DNA of 46,085 nt from an uncultured Prochlorococcus sp. (lineage in GTDB: Bacteria > Cyanobacteriota > Cyanobacteriia > PCC-6307 > Cyanobiaceae). Both the position numbers and the translations under genes were made by a program. Positions 35,474 through 46,008 of this stretch are shown here, piece after piece. How positions within the stretch are numbered: position 1 is the first letter of the stretch; each line of letters starts with the position of its first letter. The notes under the pieces are model-generated. The model was given only the letters and a program-made list of their open reading frames with translations, was not told where the DNA came from and made no database searches. The DNA lies in assembly GCA_902526435.1 (NCBI GenBank), contig CABZLA010000008.1, positions 1-46,085 on the forward strand, written 5' to 3'.

Positions 35474-36832
35474 ATGAATAAAAATATTTCTAAGTCAAAA
35501 CTATTTATAGCTTTTATTTCTCTAATCATTACTTTTTTTGTGTGGCAACAAGGGCTTCGAGACAGTCTTAGTCGACCATCGGTTAGTTTTGATATTAGTC
35601 AAAAAGAAAAAGAAATTGCAGAATTAGCTTTACCTTCAATACCTATTAATTTAAGAAGCCTTCTTGTTATTGATGATCCAATTGAGGATATTAATAATTC
35701 TCTTTCTGAGATTTCTTTTGATCGATTAACAGAAAGGAATCAATTGATTTGGCTAATTTCTCACACGAACAATGAGATAAATATTAAAAAAGAGTTCCGT
35801 AATAATTTTGATAATAAAAATTATAAATTGGTACAAGAAACTTTAAGTAAAAGTAATCTAGATAATTCATATAAGCCTAATGATAATTTACTAGAGTTAT
35901 TTAAAGAGGATAGATTTCTGTATCACTTGTTGAGTAAAAGATTTTCTTTTGATGAGAGTCAATTAATAACAGATACACTTTCAAAAAAAATGTTTTTAAA
36001 AATAATAGCTATTAGATTATTACCTCTTTTAACAATAGTCTTTGGCTCTTTACTAGTTCTAAGGACATTATGGAGTGTTTTAGCTTCAAGAAAAATTGAA
36101 TGGAAAGAATTTAAACCCTTAGATTTAAATTTGTTAGATATGGTTTTGTTGATATCAGGAGGATTTGTCGTTTTAGGAGAAGTAATTTCGCCATTATTTT
36201 CAATCACCTTAGTTGAGTCAGTGGCCTCTAATTTATCAATCGAATTGACACAATCATTAAAAATATTTTTTGGCTATCTATTTATGGCAATACCCCCAAT
36301 TTTGATTATTTATTGTCAAATAAAATCTTTTGAAAAAAAAATTATTTTAAAAAAAGATTATTTTCAATTCAATTTCTTACCGATAAAAGATTCTTTTTTT
36401 CTGGGATTCAAGGGGTTTTTAATGATAATTCCCTTTGTTTTGCTGGTGTCATTAATTATGAATCTTTTAGTTGATAATCAAAATGGGAGTAATCCTTTAC
36501 TTGAGATCGTTTTAAATAGTAATAATTATGTTTCATTTGTACTTTTATTTTTAACAACTACATTATTAGCTCCAATATTTGAGGAGGTTATTTTTAGAGG
36601 CGTTTTACTACCAATTTTATCAAGAGAATTTGGAATAATTTTAGGTATTACAATTTCGGCTTTTATTTTTGCTCTGGCGCATTTGAGTATCGGTGAAATG
36701 ATCCCATTGTTTACCTTGGGTATAGGACTGGGAACTACTAGACTTATATCAGGAAGATTATCCTCTTCTGTGATTATGCATTCTTTATGGAATGGGATGA
36801 CCTTTTTGAATTTGTTTCTGTTGAGAACATAA
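35474..36832 (+). CDS. CPBP-family intramembrane glutamic endopeptidase
   Basis: 452 aa. An N-terminal membrane segment (about 9-25) is followed by a ~140-residue extramembrane region and then a membrane core. The CPBP (Abi/Rce1) motif 1 is FEEVIFRG with E370, E371 and R375; motif 2 is FALAHLSIG and motif 3 MHSLWNG. These proteases process membrane or prenylated substrates, and cyanobacteria carry several; the substrate of this one is unknown. ATG start. Confidence 0.88.
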   Translation: MNKNISKSKLFIAFISLIITFFVWQQGLRDSLSRPSVSFDISQKEKEIAELALPSIPINLRSLLVIDDPIEDINNSLSEISFDRLTERNQLIWLISHTNNEINIKKEFRNNFDNKNYKLVQETLSKSNLDNSYKPNDNLLELFKEDRFLYHLLSKRFSFDESQLITDTLSKKMFLKIIAIRLLPLLTIVFGSLLVLRTLWSVLASRKIEWKEFKPLDLNLLDMVLLISGGFVVLGEVISPLFSITLVESVASNLSIELTQSLKIFFGYLFMAIPPILIIYCQIKSFEKKIILKKDYFQFNFLPIKDSFFLGFKGFLMIIPFVLLVSLIMNLLVDNQNGSNPLLEIVLNSNNYVSFVLLFLTTTLLAPIFEEVIFRGVLLPILSREFGIILGITISAFIFALAHLSIGEMIPLFTLGIGLGTTRLISGRLSSSVIMHSLWNGMTFLNLFLLRT

Positions 36833-36917
36833 AGATTTTGCTATTTTGCTTGCGAATAAATTAAAAAAATGTTTATTTGATTTATAACACTTTTTATATT
36901 TCCATTAATACTAAGAG

Positions 36918-37349
36918 ATGATTATAAATAAGAATGAAAATTCTTTAAAAAATAACCTTTACGATACTAATAAAATAACTTCTAAAAAAATAAAATTATT
37001 TAATTTAAAATTTATTCACAGGATATTTGATAGCGTAAATATATCCTTATTAATTTTGATTTTTATCTTATCTTATCTTTCTTTTAATAGTCAAATAAAA
37101 TGGACAAACATTTATAAAAATTTATTAAAAACAAGAGCAAATAATAATAATCTTATTGACTATATTTCTAAGACTGAAGAATTTTATATTAATGAGATTG
37201 AGTCCCTTAATACTTTTAAAAAAGCAACTCCAAAAGATTTAATTTATCTTGATAAGCAGATTACACAGAATAAAAATAATTATTTAAATAAAAAAATTAA
37301 ATTTATTAAAGATGGATTAAAAGATAGCAAATATCAAAAAGGATATTAA
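36918..37349 (+). CDS. single-pass protein, candidate FtsL-like divisome component
   Basis: A 143-aa bitopic protein: a ~45-residue basic cytoplasmic N-terminus, one membrane helix (SLLILIFILSYLSF), and a ~80-residue periplasmic part of mostly charged/Asn-rich helix (ESLNTFKKATPKDLIYLD, LNKKIKFIKDGLKD). It overlaps the ftsI start by 1 bp. Size, topology and position directly before ftsI match FtsL in other bacteria, whose sequence is poorly conserved. I infer, but cannot prove, FtsL identity. Confidence 0.65.
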   Translation: MIINKNENSLKNNLYDTNKITSKKIKLFNLKFIHRIFDSVNISLLILIFILSYLSFNSQIKWTNIYKNLLKTRANNNNLIDYISKTEEFYINEIESLNTFKKATPKDLIYLDKQITQNKNNYLNKKIKFIKDGLKDSKYQKGY

Positions 37350-39100
37350 TGAAAAGAAGTAAAAAAATTGTTCATTTAGTACCTCTCAAACCTCGAAGGT
37401 TTAAGGTTACTTATATATTTTGTTTATTATTGATTTTTGGATTATTTGGAAGGCTTGTAAATTTACAAGTTTTTAGTGCTTCTGACTTACAAAAAAAAGC
37501 GAGATTAATACAATTCACCAAGATTAGTTCTCTAAATAAGAGAAGATCAATAGTAGATAGAAATAATAGATTAATTGCTTATGATAAACCTCTCTACAGA
37601 TTATGGGCTCATCCTAAATATTTTAACTTCCCTGGAGATCCTACCAATAGAGTAAGAACTATTGATGAAGTGGTTAATAAATTGACGCCAATTTTAAATA
37701 TAAAAGGTGAATTTCTTCTATCAAAGTTTGAAAATAAAATGTTAGGAATTGAATTACTGGATGAAATAACAGAGAATCAAGCAAAAAAGATCAAAAACCT
37801 TCATATTAGTGGTTTGGATCTCGTTAAATATTCTCAAAGATATTATCCTCAACGTAATTTATATTCAAATCTTATTGGTTTTGTTAATTATGAGAATAAA
37901 GGTTCAGCTGGTTTAGAACTGCATTTAGATAATCAAATCAAATTACTTAACAAAAGTAATTTGATTAAGAAAGGAGGAGATGGAACACCTCTCCCAGATA
38001 ATTCGGGGCCAAGAGATTTTATTAGTGACTACAAGAGTTTAGGTTTGACAATAGATTCAAGATTACAGAAAGCTACTTTTAAAGCTTTAAGTAAACATGT
38101 AGTGAAGTGGAACGCAAAGAAAGGATTCGCAATAGTAATGAATGTAAATAATGGAGAGATCTTATCACTAGCATCAATACCATCTTATGATCCAAATAAA
38201 TATTGGGATTATGATCCCGAAGTCTTTAGAGGTTGGTATTCTCAAGATTTATTCGAGCCTGGTTCAACTTTTAAACCACTAAATCTAGCCTTAGCATTAG
38301 AAGAAAAAGCAATCCAAAAAGACGGTTTAGTTGAAGATAGTGGGGAGGTTACTGTTGGAGGATGGAGCCTTTCAAATTGGGATAAAAAAGGAAATGGCTA
38401 TATTGATTATCCAAAAGTTTTACAAGTTTCAAGTAATGTGGGGATGGTAAAAATAATGCAAAATTTGCCGCCTAAAACTTATTGGAATTGGCTAATTAAA
38501 TTAGGGATTAATAAACGTTTGGAGACGGATTTATTTGAATCTACGGCTGGTCAATTAAAGTCAAAAAATATATTTGTTACTCATTCAATTGAGCCAGCAG
38601 TAGCATCTTTTGGACAAGGTTTTTCTATTTCTCCTTTAAAATTAGCTCAACTTCACGCTGTTCTAGCTAATGGGGGAAGTGAAATAATTCCTCATGTTAC
38701 TTTAAATTTTAAAGCACACCTTAAAAACTATTCTCCAAAAGAAATCTTTTCTAACGAGGTATCAGAAACCGTTCTTAAATGGATGGAAAGTGTTGTTGAT
38801 AGTGGCAGTGGAAAAGGAGCAAAAATTGATGGATACAGAATTGGAGGGAAAACTGGAACTTCTCAAAAGGCAGTTAATGGAGGGTATACTAGTAAAAAAG
38901 TTTGTAGTTTTGTAGCTTCTTTTCCTGTTAATAATCCAAAGTATGTTGTCCTTGTTGTTATTGACGAACCTTCAAAGGCATACGCTTATGGTTCAACGGT
39001 TGCAGTGCCAATTGCAAAAGAAATTATCGAAAGTTTAATTGTTATTGAAAAAATACCGCCACAAATTAAAGAAAACAGGAAAATTGTTAAAAAACCATGA
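37349..39100 (+). CDS. ftsI: penicillin-binding protein, septal transpeptidase FtsI/PBP2 type
   Basis: Class B PBP, 583 aa, cross-linking septal peptidoglycan. One N-terminal membrane anchor (FCLLLIFGLFGRLVNL) precedes the pedestal domain with KRRSIVDRNNRLIAYD, then the transpeptidase: nucleophile in GSTFKPL (Ser306), SSN at 361-363, and KTGTSQ (Lys501). ATG overlaps the preceding stop by one base, implying coupled translation with the FtsL-like protein. Mecillinam-type elongation PBP is less likely given length and context. Confidence 0.93.
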   Translation: MKRSKKIVHLVPLKPRRFKVTYIFCLLLIFGLFGRLVNLQVFSASDLQKKARLIQFTKISSLNKRRSIVDRNNRLIAYDKPLYRLWAHPKYFNFPGDPTNRVRTIDEVVNKLTPILNIKGEFLLSKFENKMLGIELLDEITENQAKKIKNLHISGLDLVKYSQRYYPQRNLYSNLIGFVNYENKGSAGLELHLDNQIKLLNKSNLIKKGGDGTPLPDNSGPRDFISDYKSLGLTIDSRLQKATFKALSKHVVKWNAKKGFAIVMNVNNGEILSLASIPSYDPNKYWDYDPEVFRGWYSQDLFEPGSTFKPLNLALALEEKAIQKDGLVEDSGEVTVGGWSLSNWDKKGNGYIDYPKVLQVSSNVGMVKIMQNLPPKTYWNWLIKLGINKRLETDLFESTAGQLKSKNIFVTHSIEPAVASFGQGFSISPLKLAQLHAVLANGGSEIIPHVTLNFKAHLKNYSPKEIFSNEVSETVLKWMESVVDSGSGKGAKIDGYRIGGKTGTSQKAVNGGYTSKKVCSFVASFPVNNPKYVVLVVIDEPSKAYAYGSTVAVPIAKEIIESLIVIEKIPPQIKENRKIVKKP

Positions 39101-39116
39101 AATTATTCTGGTTTTT
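39090..39116. terminator. probable bidirectional-type terminator after ftsI
   Basis: aaaaacca (39090-39097) pairs perfectly with tggttttt (39109-39116) around an 11-nt loop; the 5' arm covers the last codons and stop of ftsI. The A-rich and T-rich arms resemble intrinsic terminators, although GC pairs are few. It would separate ftsI from tal. Confidence 0.45.
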
Positions 39117-39190
39117 AGTTAATTAGTTCATCATTTAGTGATTTCATTTGAAATTGAAGCTATCTTATAAAAATATATGGTTATCTAAAA

Positions 39191-40192
39191 ATGAAATCAA
39201 TTTTAGAACAATTATCTTCTATTACTGTTGTTGTTGCTGATACTGGAGATTTAGATGCGATTAAAAAGTTTCAACCTAGAGATGCCACTACTAATCCATC
39301 TCTAATATTGGCTGCGGCTAAGAATCCTGATTACATAAAATTAATAGATCAAGCTTTGGAAAGCTCAAGAAAATCCCTACCTGTTGGCTTTTCTGAAAGT
39401 GAATTAATTAAAGAGACTATAGATCAGGTTTCAGTATTTTTTGGCAAGGAGATTCTTAATCTTATTTCTGGAAGAGTATCTACTGAAGTTGATGCAAGAC
39501 TAAGTTTTGATACTGAAGCGACAGTTACAAAAGCCAGAAAGCTAATAAATCACTATAAAAGTTTTGGAATAGATAAAGAAAGAATATTGATTAAGATCGC
39601 TTCAACATGGGAAGGAATTAAGGCAGCTGAAATTTTAGAAAAAGAAGGTATTAAATGCAATTTAACCTTACTTTTTAACTTCTGCCAAGCTGTAGCCTGT
39701 GCTAATGCAAAAATAACCTTAATCTCACCTTTCGTAGGGCGAATATTGGATTGGCATAAAGCAAAAACTGGCAAAGATAACTTTGCGGGGTGTGAAGATC
39801 CAGGTGTTATATCCGTAACCAAAATCTACAATTATTTTAAAGAAAAAGGATTTAAAACTGAAGTAATGGGTGCAAGCTTTAGAAATATAGATGAAATAAA
39901 AGAATTAGCAGGTTGTGACCTTCTAACTATTGCTCCAAAATTTTTAGACGAACTTAATAAAGAACAAGGTGAATTAATTAAAAAATTAGATGAAAATACT
40001 CAATCTAATAGTTCTAATGATTATGAATTTGATGAGAAAGACTTTAGATTAATTATGTTAGAGGATCAAATGGCAAGTGAAAAGCTTAGTGAAGGAATAA
40101 CAGGCTTCAGTAAAGCAATAGAAGAATTAGAAGAGTTGTTATTAAAAAGGCTTTCAGAAATTAATAATCAAAAATTAATTTCGACAACCTAG
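39191..40192 (+). CDS. tal: transaldolase
   Basis: Moves dihydroxyacetone units in the pentose phosphate pathway; in Prochlorococcus it supports night-time and phage-redirected carbon flow. ATTNPSLIL near residue 34, [16 protein letters not shown], the Schiff-base lysine in [17 protein letters not shown], and [18 protein letters not shown] are all typical of TalB. 333 aa, with an acidic C-terminal helix ([16 protein letters not shown]). ATG start. Confidence 0.96.
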   Translation: MKSILEQLSSITVVVADTGDLDAIKKFQPRDATTNPSLILAAAKNPDYIKLIDQALESSRKSLPVGFSESELIKETIDQVSVFFGKEILNLISGRVSTEVDARLSFDTEATVTKARKLINHYKSFGIDKERILIKIASTWEGIKAAEILEKEGIKCNLTLLFNFCQAVACANAKITLISPFVGRILDWHKAKTGKDNFAGCEDPGVISVTKIYNYFKEKGFKTEVMGASFRNIDEIKELAGCDLLTIAPKFLDELNKEQGELIKKLDENTQSNSSNDYEFDEKDFRLIMLEDQMASEKLSEGITGFSKAIEELEELLLKRLSEINNQKLISTT

Positions 40193-40216
40193 ATTTAATT
40201 TTTATTAAAACAATAA

Positions 40217-41350
40217 TTAATCTTTGCTTTTGGTTAGAAGTCTCTTTATAACTCTCATCGCAATGTCTTCATAATTCATTTGACCAGATAATATTTGTGC
40301 AATACGTTGAGGCGCTGTTTTCCGTTTTACACCTAATTGATAGCCAGTTTTTGGGAATCTATAAAAGATTTGAGCAATTCTCTTTCCCCATGCCATAGAT
40401 TTCCCCCATTCATTATTAATGTTTGTTGAATAATTATTTAAATCACTAATATTTCTGGACAAACAGTGGTCAATACTTTCTGCAGCAAAATAACTACTAA
40501 TTAGTGAAGGTCTAATACCCTCTGCCAAAAACGGATCGCAAAGTGAAGCTGCATCCCCCACCGCAATTACCCTATCTCCATTGAGCTTGTTTAGACCATT
40601 CCAAATTCTTAGTTTTTTATGAACTACCTTAAAAGATAAATCTTCAAATCCAAAACTTTTTATTACTTTTTTATTGAGGTCTTTGTTTTCTAGAAGTTTA
40701 TTATTTATAAAAGTGCCTAAGCCAATATTGACACTGTCTTTTAATGGGAATGCCCAAGCAAATCCATATTTAACAAATCCAAACTCAAATCTAACTGAAT
40801 CTTTAGAAATATTCCCTAATCCTTTTAACCTCAAGGCGATAGTATTGGCAAATTTTGGCTTTCTTGGACCTAAGTTGAAATATCCAGCCCATTTAGATTG
40901 TGAACCGTCGGCGATAACAAGAAATTTAGATTTATATGTAACTTTATTGTCGCATTTTATTATCCAAGTCTTATTTTGCTGCGTTATTTTATCGGCCTGT
41001 ACTGGTCTAAGTATCTTACTGCCATATTTTAGAGCTTCATCAAGTAATAATTTATCTAATTTTTCTCTTCTAATAATCCAAAAAGGGGATTCACCTCTAA
41101 GGTCGGCAACAACATTATCATATGACTCCCATCTGAATTCAACATTCCTAATTTTAGATTCTATTGATTCATCTATGTCTAATGGGAGATATTTTTTCAT
41201 TGAGGATGCCATCCCTCCTGCGCAGGGCTTTATATTTCCTGATGCCTCCTTTTCTATAATTAAAACCGAATAGCCTTTTTTTGATAAGTTAAGTGCTGTA
41301 GAAGATCCTGAGAGACCTCCTCCAATAATTATAATGTCGAATTCCTTCAA
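40217..41350 (-). CDS. geranylgeranyl-reductase-family FAD oxidoreductase
   Basis: 377 aa. The N-terminal FAD-binding motif is [20 protein letters not shown], followed by [15 protein letters not shown] (the PCAGG element typical of GGR/ChlP) and [21 protein letters not shown], the second FAD motif. It is shorter than ChlP (about 450 aa), so it is probably a paralogue acting on another isoprenoid tail or lipid. The start is TTG at 41350, overlapping the frr stop by 4 bp (TTGA). Confidence 0.8.
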   Translation of the reverse strand: MKEFDIIIIGGGLSGSSTALNLSKKGYSVLIIEKEASGNIKPCAGGMASSMKKYLPLDIDESIESKIRNVEFRWESYDNVVADLRGESPFWIIRREKLDKLLLDEALKYGSKILRPVQADKITQQNKTWIIKCDNKVTYKSKFLVIADGSQSKWAGYFNLGPRKPKFANTIALRLKGLGNISKDSVRFEFGFVKYGFAWAFPLKDSVNIGLGTFINNKLLENKDLNKKVIKSFGFEDLSFKVVHKKLRIWNGLNKLNGDRVIAVGDAASLCDPFLAEGIRPSLISSYFAAESIDHCLSRNISDLNNYSTNINNEWGKSMAWGKRIAQIFYRFPKTGYQLGVKRKTAPQRIAQILSGQMNYEDIAMRVIKRLLTKSKD

Positions 41351-41895
41351 ACTTTTAGAATCTCTTTCTCCTTTTCAGATAATTTAGTTTCTATTAGAGA
41401 AATGTATTTGTCGGTAAATTTTTGTATCTCTAATTGGTTATCTCTTGACAAATCTTTTGATATTAAACCTTCCTTCTCATCTTTTTTCTCTTTGTCAACA
41501 GCATCCCTTCTAATATTTCTTAGCGCTACTTTCCCTTCCTCTGCGTATTTAGAAGCTAACTTGCAAAACTCTTTTCTTCTTTCTTCAGTTAATGGTGGGA
41601 CATTTATTCTTATCACCTTCCCATCATTGTTGGGGGTGATACCTAAATCACTTACTGAGATTGCTTTTTCAATAGTTTGTAGGGCAGAAATATCAAATGG
41701 TTGTATTGAAATTGTTTGTGAATCTATAGTTGATATTGAGGCAAGGGATTTAATGGGAGTTTCCGATCCATAATACTCAACACTAATTCTGTCTAATAAT
41801 GATGCGTTAGCCCTCCCCGTTCTAATAGTATTAAAGTTTCTTTGAGTGGCTTCAACACTTTTGTTCATGCTCGATTGAATTTCTTGTTCTTTCAT
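41347..41895 (-). CDS. frr: ribosome recycling factor
   Basis: With EF-G splits post-termination ribosomes. 182 aa with the family elements [23 protein letters not shown] (in parts), ISIQPFD, and [14 protein letters not shown] followed by RNIRRDA. Length and motifs are normal. It lies 12 bp downstream of pyrH on the same strand, a widely conserved pairing, and its stop overlaps the GGR-like gene. Confidence 0.97.
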   Translation of the reverse strand: MKEQEIQSSMNKSVEATQRNFNTIRTGRANASLLDRISVEYYGSETPIKSLASISTIDSQTISIQPFDISALQTIEKAISVSDLGITPNNDGKVIRINVPPLTEERRKEFCKLASKYAEEGKVALRNIRRDAVDKEKKDEKEGLISKDLSRDNQLEIQKFTDKYISLIETKLSEKEKEILKV

Positions 41896-41907
41896 AATTA
41901 AAAATAA

Positions 41908-42612
41908 TTAACTTATTAAAGAGCCTATAGACTCTCCAGCAACAGCTCTTGATATATTCCCTTTTTTAAAAATATCAAAAACCATAATTGGAATATTATT
42001 ATCTTTGCATAGAGCAATAGCAGTACTGTCCATCACGGCGATTTCATCACTAAGAACTTGTTGATATGTGAGAGAGGAGTACTTTTTTGCTTCTTTAAAT
42101 TTATTGGGATCACGATCATAAACTCCGTCAACTTTTGTCGCCTTCATAACAACCTCAGCATTTATTTCGGCGGCTCTCAAAGCGGCAGTAGTATCAGTAG
42201 TAAAAAATGGATTTCCACAACCACCTCCAAAAACTACAACTCTTCCTTTCTCTAAATGCCTCATTGCTCTTCTTCTAATATAAGGTTCGGCAATTTCTTG
42301 CATCTCTATCGCCGTTTGTACTCTAGTTTCAACTCCGACTCTTTCTAATCCATCTTGCAGGGAAATAGCATTCATCACAGTTGCTAACATCCCTACATAG
42401 TCCGCTGTAGCTCTGTCCATACCATCAGCAGAACCTTTTAGTCCTCTAAATATGTTGCCGCCCCCAACAACTATTGCAAGTTGAACTTTATTTGCGATTA
42501 CTTTCTCAACGTCTTCAGCTATTGATTGAACTATCGCAGGATCTATACCGTACGGTTTATCTCCCATTAGTGCTTCACCACTAAGCTTTAAAAGTACTCT
42601 TTTGTAAGTCAT
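41908..42612 (-). CDS. pyrH: UMP kinase
   Basis: Phosphorylates UMP to UDP. The hexameric bacterial amino-acid-kinase-like form: [55 protein letters not shown] and [13 protein letters not shown]. 234 aa, ATG start. Gene order pyrH-frr is conserved in many bacteria. Confidence 0.97.
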   Translation of the reverse strand: MTYKRVLLKLSGEALMGDKPYGIDPAIVQSIAEDVEKVIANKVQLAIVVGGGNIFRGLKGSADGMDRATADYVGMLATVMNAISLQDGLERVGVETRVQTAIEMQEIAEPYIRRRAMRHLEKGRVVVFGGGCGNPFFTTDTTAALRAAEINAEVVMKATKVDGVYDRDPNKFKEAKKYSSLTYQQVLSDEIAVMDSTAIALCKDNNIPIMVFDIFKKGNISRAVAGESIGSLIS

Positions 42613-42704
42613 TCAATAATCATACTTTTATGACCTTAGCAAGTAAATATACAGAATTTCTTTTTTAGGATAATAATGCTTGCGTCTTTAAACAATTCTC
42701 AATC

Positions 42705-42728
42705 GAAAAACAGAAAAACAGAAAAACA
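42705..42728. repeat. three 8-bp tandem repeats between cobO and pyrH
   Basis: The unit gaaaaaca occurs three times without mismatch, starting at 42705, 42713 and 42721. It lies in the 125-bp gap downstream of the cobO stop and upstream of pyrH. Copy number may vary by slippage; no function is evident. Confidence 0.8.
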
Positions 42729-42737
42729 AATTAAAGT

Positions 42738-43433
42738 CTAATACTCTACGCACTCTTGAGCTTTTATGCCCTGTTCTTTAAAAGGATGCCTAATTAATTT
42801 CATTTCTGTTACCAAATCAGCTTGATTAATGATTGATTCGGAAGCTCCTCTTCCAGTTAAAACTATGTGGTTTTTTCTATTTTTCAGACTTTTTATAAAC
42901 TTAATTATTTCTTCTGGAGAGAGATATCCAAGTTTAGTTGCGATATTTATTTCATCAAGGATTATAAGTTTATATGATTCATTTGTTATGAATCTCTTAG
43001 CAATGAGCCAAGCTTCTTTAACTAATTCTTCATCCCTCACTCTATCTTGTGTTTCCCAAGTAAATCCCTCTCCTAATGCATGCCATGTAATATTTGATGA
43101 TAAATTTTTAAGTGCTTTTTCTTCACCAGTAGTCCAACCACCTTTAATAAATTGAATAATTGCCACTTTATGACCATGTCCAATAGTTCTTAATGCCATT
43201 CCTAAAGAGGCAGTTGTTTTCCCTTTCCCATTTCCAGTAAAAACAATTAATAAACCTTTTTTTGTTTTCCTTGCTTGTAATCTCTTTGATTGAACTTCTT
43301 TTCTCTTTTGCATTCTTTTTTTATATAGACTCTCATCTGATTCAGGGGATAATTTACCTCCTATCCCAAGTTCTTTAGCCTGAATATCAAGACTGGTTAC
43401 ATTTCTTGAAGAGGGTTGTTTCTCATCAGCCAT
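42738..43433 (-). CDS. cobO: cob(I)yrinic acid a,c-diamide adenosyltransferase
   Basis: Attaches the adenosyl group to the corrinoid cobalt. The P-loop VFTGNGKGKTTASLGMALR, IQFIKGGW, and LIILDEINIA match CobO/BtuR. A ~55-residue polar, basic N-terminal extension precedes the P-loop, as is common in CobO. 231 aa, ATG start. A second corrin gene, cobK, lies 18 kb away in this window. Confidence 0.95.
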   Translation of the reverse strand: MADEKQPSSRNVTSLDIQAKELGIGGKLSPESDESLYKKRMQKRKEVQSKRLQARKTKKGLLIVFTGNGKGKTTASLGMALRTIGHGHKVAIIQFIKGGWTTGEEKALKNLSSNITWHALGEGFTWETQDRVRDEELVKEAWLIAKRFITNESYKLIILDEINIATKLGYLSPEEIIKFIKSLKNRKNHIVLTGRGASESIINQADLVTEMKLIRHPFKEQGIKAQECVEY

Positions 43434-43472
43434 AAAATAACTTTTAACTTTGATTATAATGATTTAAAAAAT

Positions 43473-44633
43473 TCACGTTTTTTTATATTTTGAAAGTGCA
43501 TTGTTAACAGCTTGTTGTTGATCTCGTTTTGTTATCCAGTGATGGTATGTTTGAGTATGTAGGCTAACGGAATGTCCCATCATTCTTGCGGCAACTGTAT
43601 CAGGTAGATCATAGAAAATTGTCCTAACAGCCCAAGCATGTCTTAGGTCATAAGGTTTTATTTCAAGGGAATAACGTTTAAATTGATCAGTTATTTTTTT
43701 TCCAATATTTTGCAAAGTTGTAACTCTAAGATCTCTATTTATTTTTGGGAGTAATTCTGGATCTTTGCCTAATTTGCAAAGTTCAAATTTATCTACCCAT
43801 TTGGGATGAAAGGGCCAAACCTGATGTTCACCTGTTTTAGTAGTAGGCAAAACTCTAATGATTTTGTCTCCATTATTGGTTAAGGAGCTTAAGTCACAAA
43901 AAAATACTTCATGATTTCTTAAACCATAAGTAGCCATAAGCCCGAAAACATATTTCCAGGACTTATTTGGTATCTTGTCCCATAGATTTTCAATTATCTC
44001 GTCAGTAGGAAGATCCCTAAAGCTTGCTTTATTTAGTCCATAACCTTTAGACATTAATTTCCAATCTTCAGGAAGTTTATGTTCTAAAAATTTTGCCAAA
44101 ACGCTCAGAGAGGTCGCGCATTGTTTTCTGCTTCTGCTCCCTTCTTTATAAGTTTTTAATGTGCTTATAAAAATATTATCTAAATTTTCATTATTAGTAT
44201 CATTTTGGATGGATATCAATCTCTTAAGGTAGGGCTTATAAGAACTTCTCCAAGTTGTTTTTCTAGTGCTTGTTAAATATTCGTTTTTATTCTCACTAAA
44301 AAAATAATTCTCAAAATCATTAAGCCTAGTTAAAAATTTAAATTCTTCTTTTTTTTCCTTCTTATCGGAAAATTTTACCCAATTGATCCAATCAAATTGA
44401 TTTAACTCTAATTGCAAAGTTATTAATTGTAATTTTTTCTTAGCTTCTTCTAAGCCATTAAAATCGGCTTTGAGTCCAAGAGATATTCTTTGAACGGAAA
44501 AGTTTTTATTATTATTTTTTGAAGGAAGTGAACCTCTAATGTTTAATTTATCCCCTCTTTTTTCAATTTTAAGTTTGCTTCCTTGAGTAGCAAATTTATC
44601 ATTGATATTATTAATTTCCTGAATTACGTTCAT
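43473..44633 (-). CDS. tyrosine recombinase (phage-integrase family)
   Basis: 386 aa. The N-terminal part (KIEKRGDKLNIRGSLPSK ... QRISLGLKAD) resembles the arm-binding domain of cyanobacterial integrases, then a SAM-like core-binding domain (about 105-190), then the catalytic domain: R239 in TYGLRNHE, K266 in TTKTGEH, Y328-D-L-R331 where HxxR has Tyr for His, G353-H354, and nucleophile Y363 in QTYHHW. The set is otherwise complete. No tRNA, duplicated att site or cargo flanks it; it sits between cobO (39 bp) and hemH. A housekeeping role is possible. Confidence 0.88.
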   Translation of the reverse strand: MNVIQEINNINDKFATQGSKLKIEKRGDKLNIRGSLPSKNNNKNFSVQRISLGLKADFNGLEEAKKKLQLITLQLELNQFDWINWVKFSDKKEKKEEFKFLTRLNDFENYFFSENKNEYLTSTRKTTWRSSYKPYLKRLISIQNDTNNENLDNIFISTLKTYKEGSRSRKQCATSLSVLAKFLEHKLPEDWKLMSKGYGLNKASFRDLPTDEIIENLWDKIPNKSWKYVFGLMATYGLRNHEVFFCDLSSLTNNGDKIIRVLPTTKTGEHQVWPFHPKWVDKFELCKLGKDPELLPKINRDLRVTTLQNIGKKITDQFKRYSLEIKPYDLRHAWAVRTIFYDLPDTVAARMMGHSVSLHTQTYHHWITKRDQQQAVNNALSKYKKT

Positions 44634-44698
44634 TAACTTATATAATTACATTTATGATGACGTTTCCTATGTTTTTTTTCAATCTCCATAAAAATTAA

Positions 44699-45874
44699 AT
44701 GGAAAAAATTGGCGTCTTATTAATGAATCTTGGGGGCCCTGAAAGGATTACAGATGTAGGCCCATTTTTATATAATTTATTTTCTGATCCTGAAATAATT
44801 AGGCTTCCTATCCCAGTATTTCAGAAACCTTTAGCATGGTTAATAAGTACACTTAGAAGTACAACTTCACAACAGGCTTACCTTTCAATAGGTGGGGGTT
44901 CTCCTATCAGAAGAATTACGGAACAACAAGCTAGAGAACTACAAAGCAAATTAAGAGATAAAGGTTTAAATGTCACAACTTATATAGCTATGAGATACTG
45001 GCATCCTTTCACAGAATCAGCCATAGCTGATATGAAAGCAGATGGGGTAGATCAAATAGTGGTATTACCTCTATACCCGCACTTTTCTATAAGTACAAGT
45101 GGCTCGAGCTTTAGGGAATTAAAAAAATTAAGAGACTCCGATTCTGAGTTTAAAAAAATACCAATGAGATGTGTAAGAAGTTGGTTTAGTCAATCAGGTT
45201 ACTTAAAATCTATGGTTGAGCTCATTTCGGAACAAATTTCACTATGTGAATCGCCTCATAATGCACATATCTTTTTTACAGCTCATGGAGTTCCTAAAAG
45301 TTATGTGGAGGAAGCAGGAGATCCATATAAAGAACAAATAGAAGATTGTTCACTACTAATTATCGATGAACTTGAAAAATATTTAGGTCATTCCAATTCT
45401 TACACTCTGTCTTATCAAAGTAGGGTTGGTCCAGTTGAATGGTTAAAACCATATACAGAAGAAGTATTGACAGACCTTGGTAAAGCTAAGGTTAATGATT
45501 TAATTGTAGTCCCTATAAGTTTTGTAGGAGAACATATTGAAACTTTACAGGAAATTGATATTGAATACAAAGAAATTGCTGAAAAAGCAGGGATTGTTAA
45601 TTTTAGGAGGGTAAAAGCTTTAAATACACACCCTACCTTTATTGATGGTCTTAGTGATCTAGTTGTTTCTTGCCTAGAAGGACCGATAGTTAATATAGAG
45701 AAAGCTTCTGAGTTGCCTGAGAAAGTTAAACTTTACCCTCAGGAAAAATGGCAATGGGGTTGGAATAATAGTTCAGAAGTTTGGAACGGAAGGGTTGCTA
45801 TGATAGTTTTTCTTATACTTTTTATTGAACTCATCTCAGGTTCTGGGCCTCTTCATAGATTAGGGATTTTATAA
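44699..45874 (+). CDS. hemH: ferrochelatase with C-terminal CAB/LHC-like membrane helix
   Basis: Inserts Fe2+ into protoporphyrin IX. The catalytic domain (1-320) has [26 protein letters not shown] with the active-site His, and [18 protein letters not shown] with the conserved Glu/His. After a linker comes a single membrane helix with the chlorophyll-binding-like signature [20 protein letters not shown], typical of cyanobacterial and plastid type II ferrochelatase; this tail is thought to link heme synthesis to the chlorophyll pool. 391 aa, ATG start. Confidence 0.97.
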   Translation: MEKIGVLLMNLGGPERITDVGPFLYNLFSDPEIIRLPIPVFQKPLAWLISTLRSTTSQQAYLSIGGGSPIRRITEQQARELQSKLRDKGLNVTTYIAMRYWHPFTESAIADMKADGVDQIVVLPLYPHFSISTSGSSFRELKKLRDSDSEFKKIPMRCVRSWFSQSGYLKSMVELISEQISLCESPHNAHIFFTAHGVPKSYVEEAGDPYKEQIEDCSLLIIDELEKYLGHSNSYTLSYQSRVGPVEWLKPYTEEVLTDLGKAKVNDLIVVPISFVGEHIETLQEIDIEYKEIAEKAGIVNFRRVKALNTHPTFIDGLSDLVVSCLEGPIVNIEKASELPEKVKLYPQEKWQWGWNNSSEVWNGRVAMIVFLILFIELISGSGPLHRLGIL

Positions 45875-46008
45875 ATTGTATATTATTAAAAAATATCTAA
45901 AACTTAATCATGAGCAATTAAAATGCAAAGTAATTTTTGACATTACATTTCCAAAATGGGCAATATTTTTTAATTAAGTTTATTATTTAAATAGATTTAT
46001 TTTCTTTA

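Noticed and set aside
40674..41273. 199-aa open frame on the plus strand
   Set aside because: It is wholly antisense to the GGR-like gene, whose motifs are clear, and its own translation is low-complexity without a recognisable domain.
43473..44633. Recombinase as the edge of a prophage or genomic island
   Set aside because: No tRNA, no repeated attachment site, no phage genes and no change of base composition on either side.
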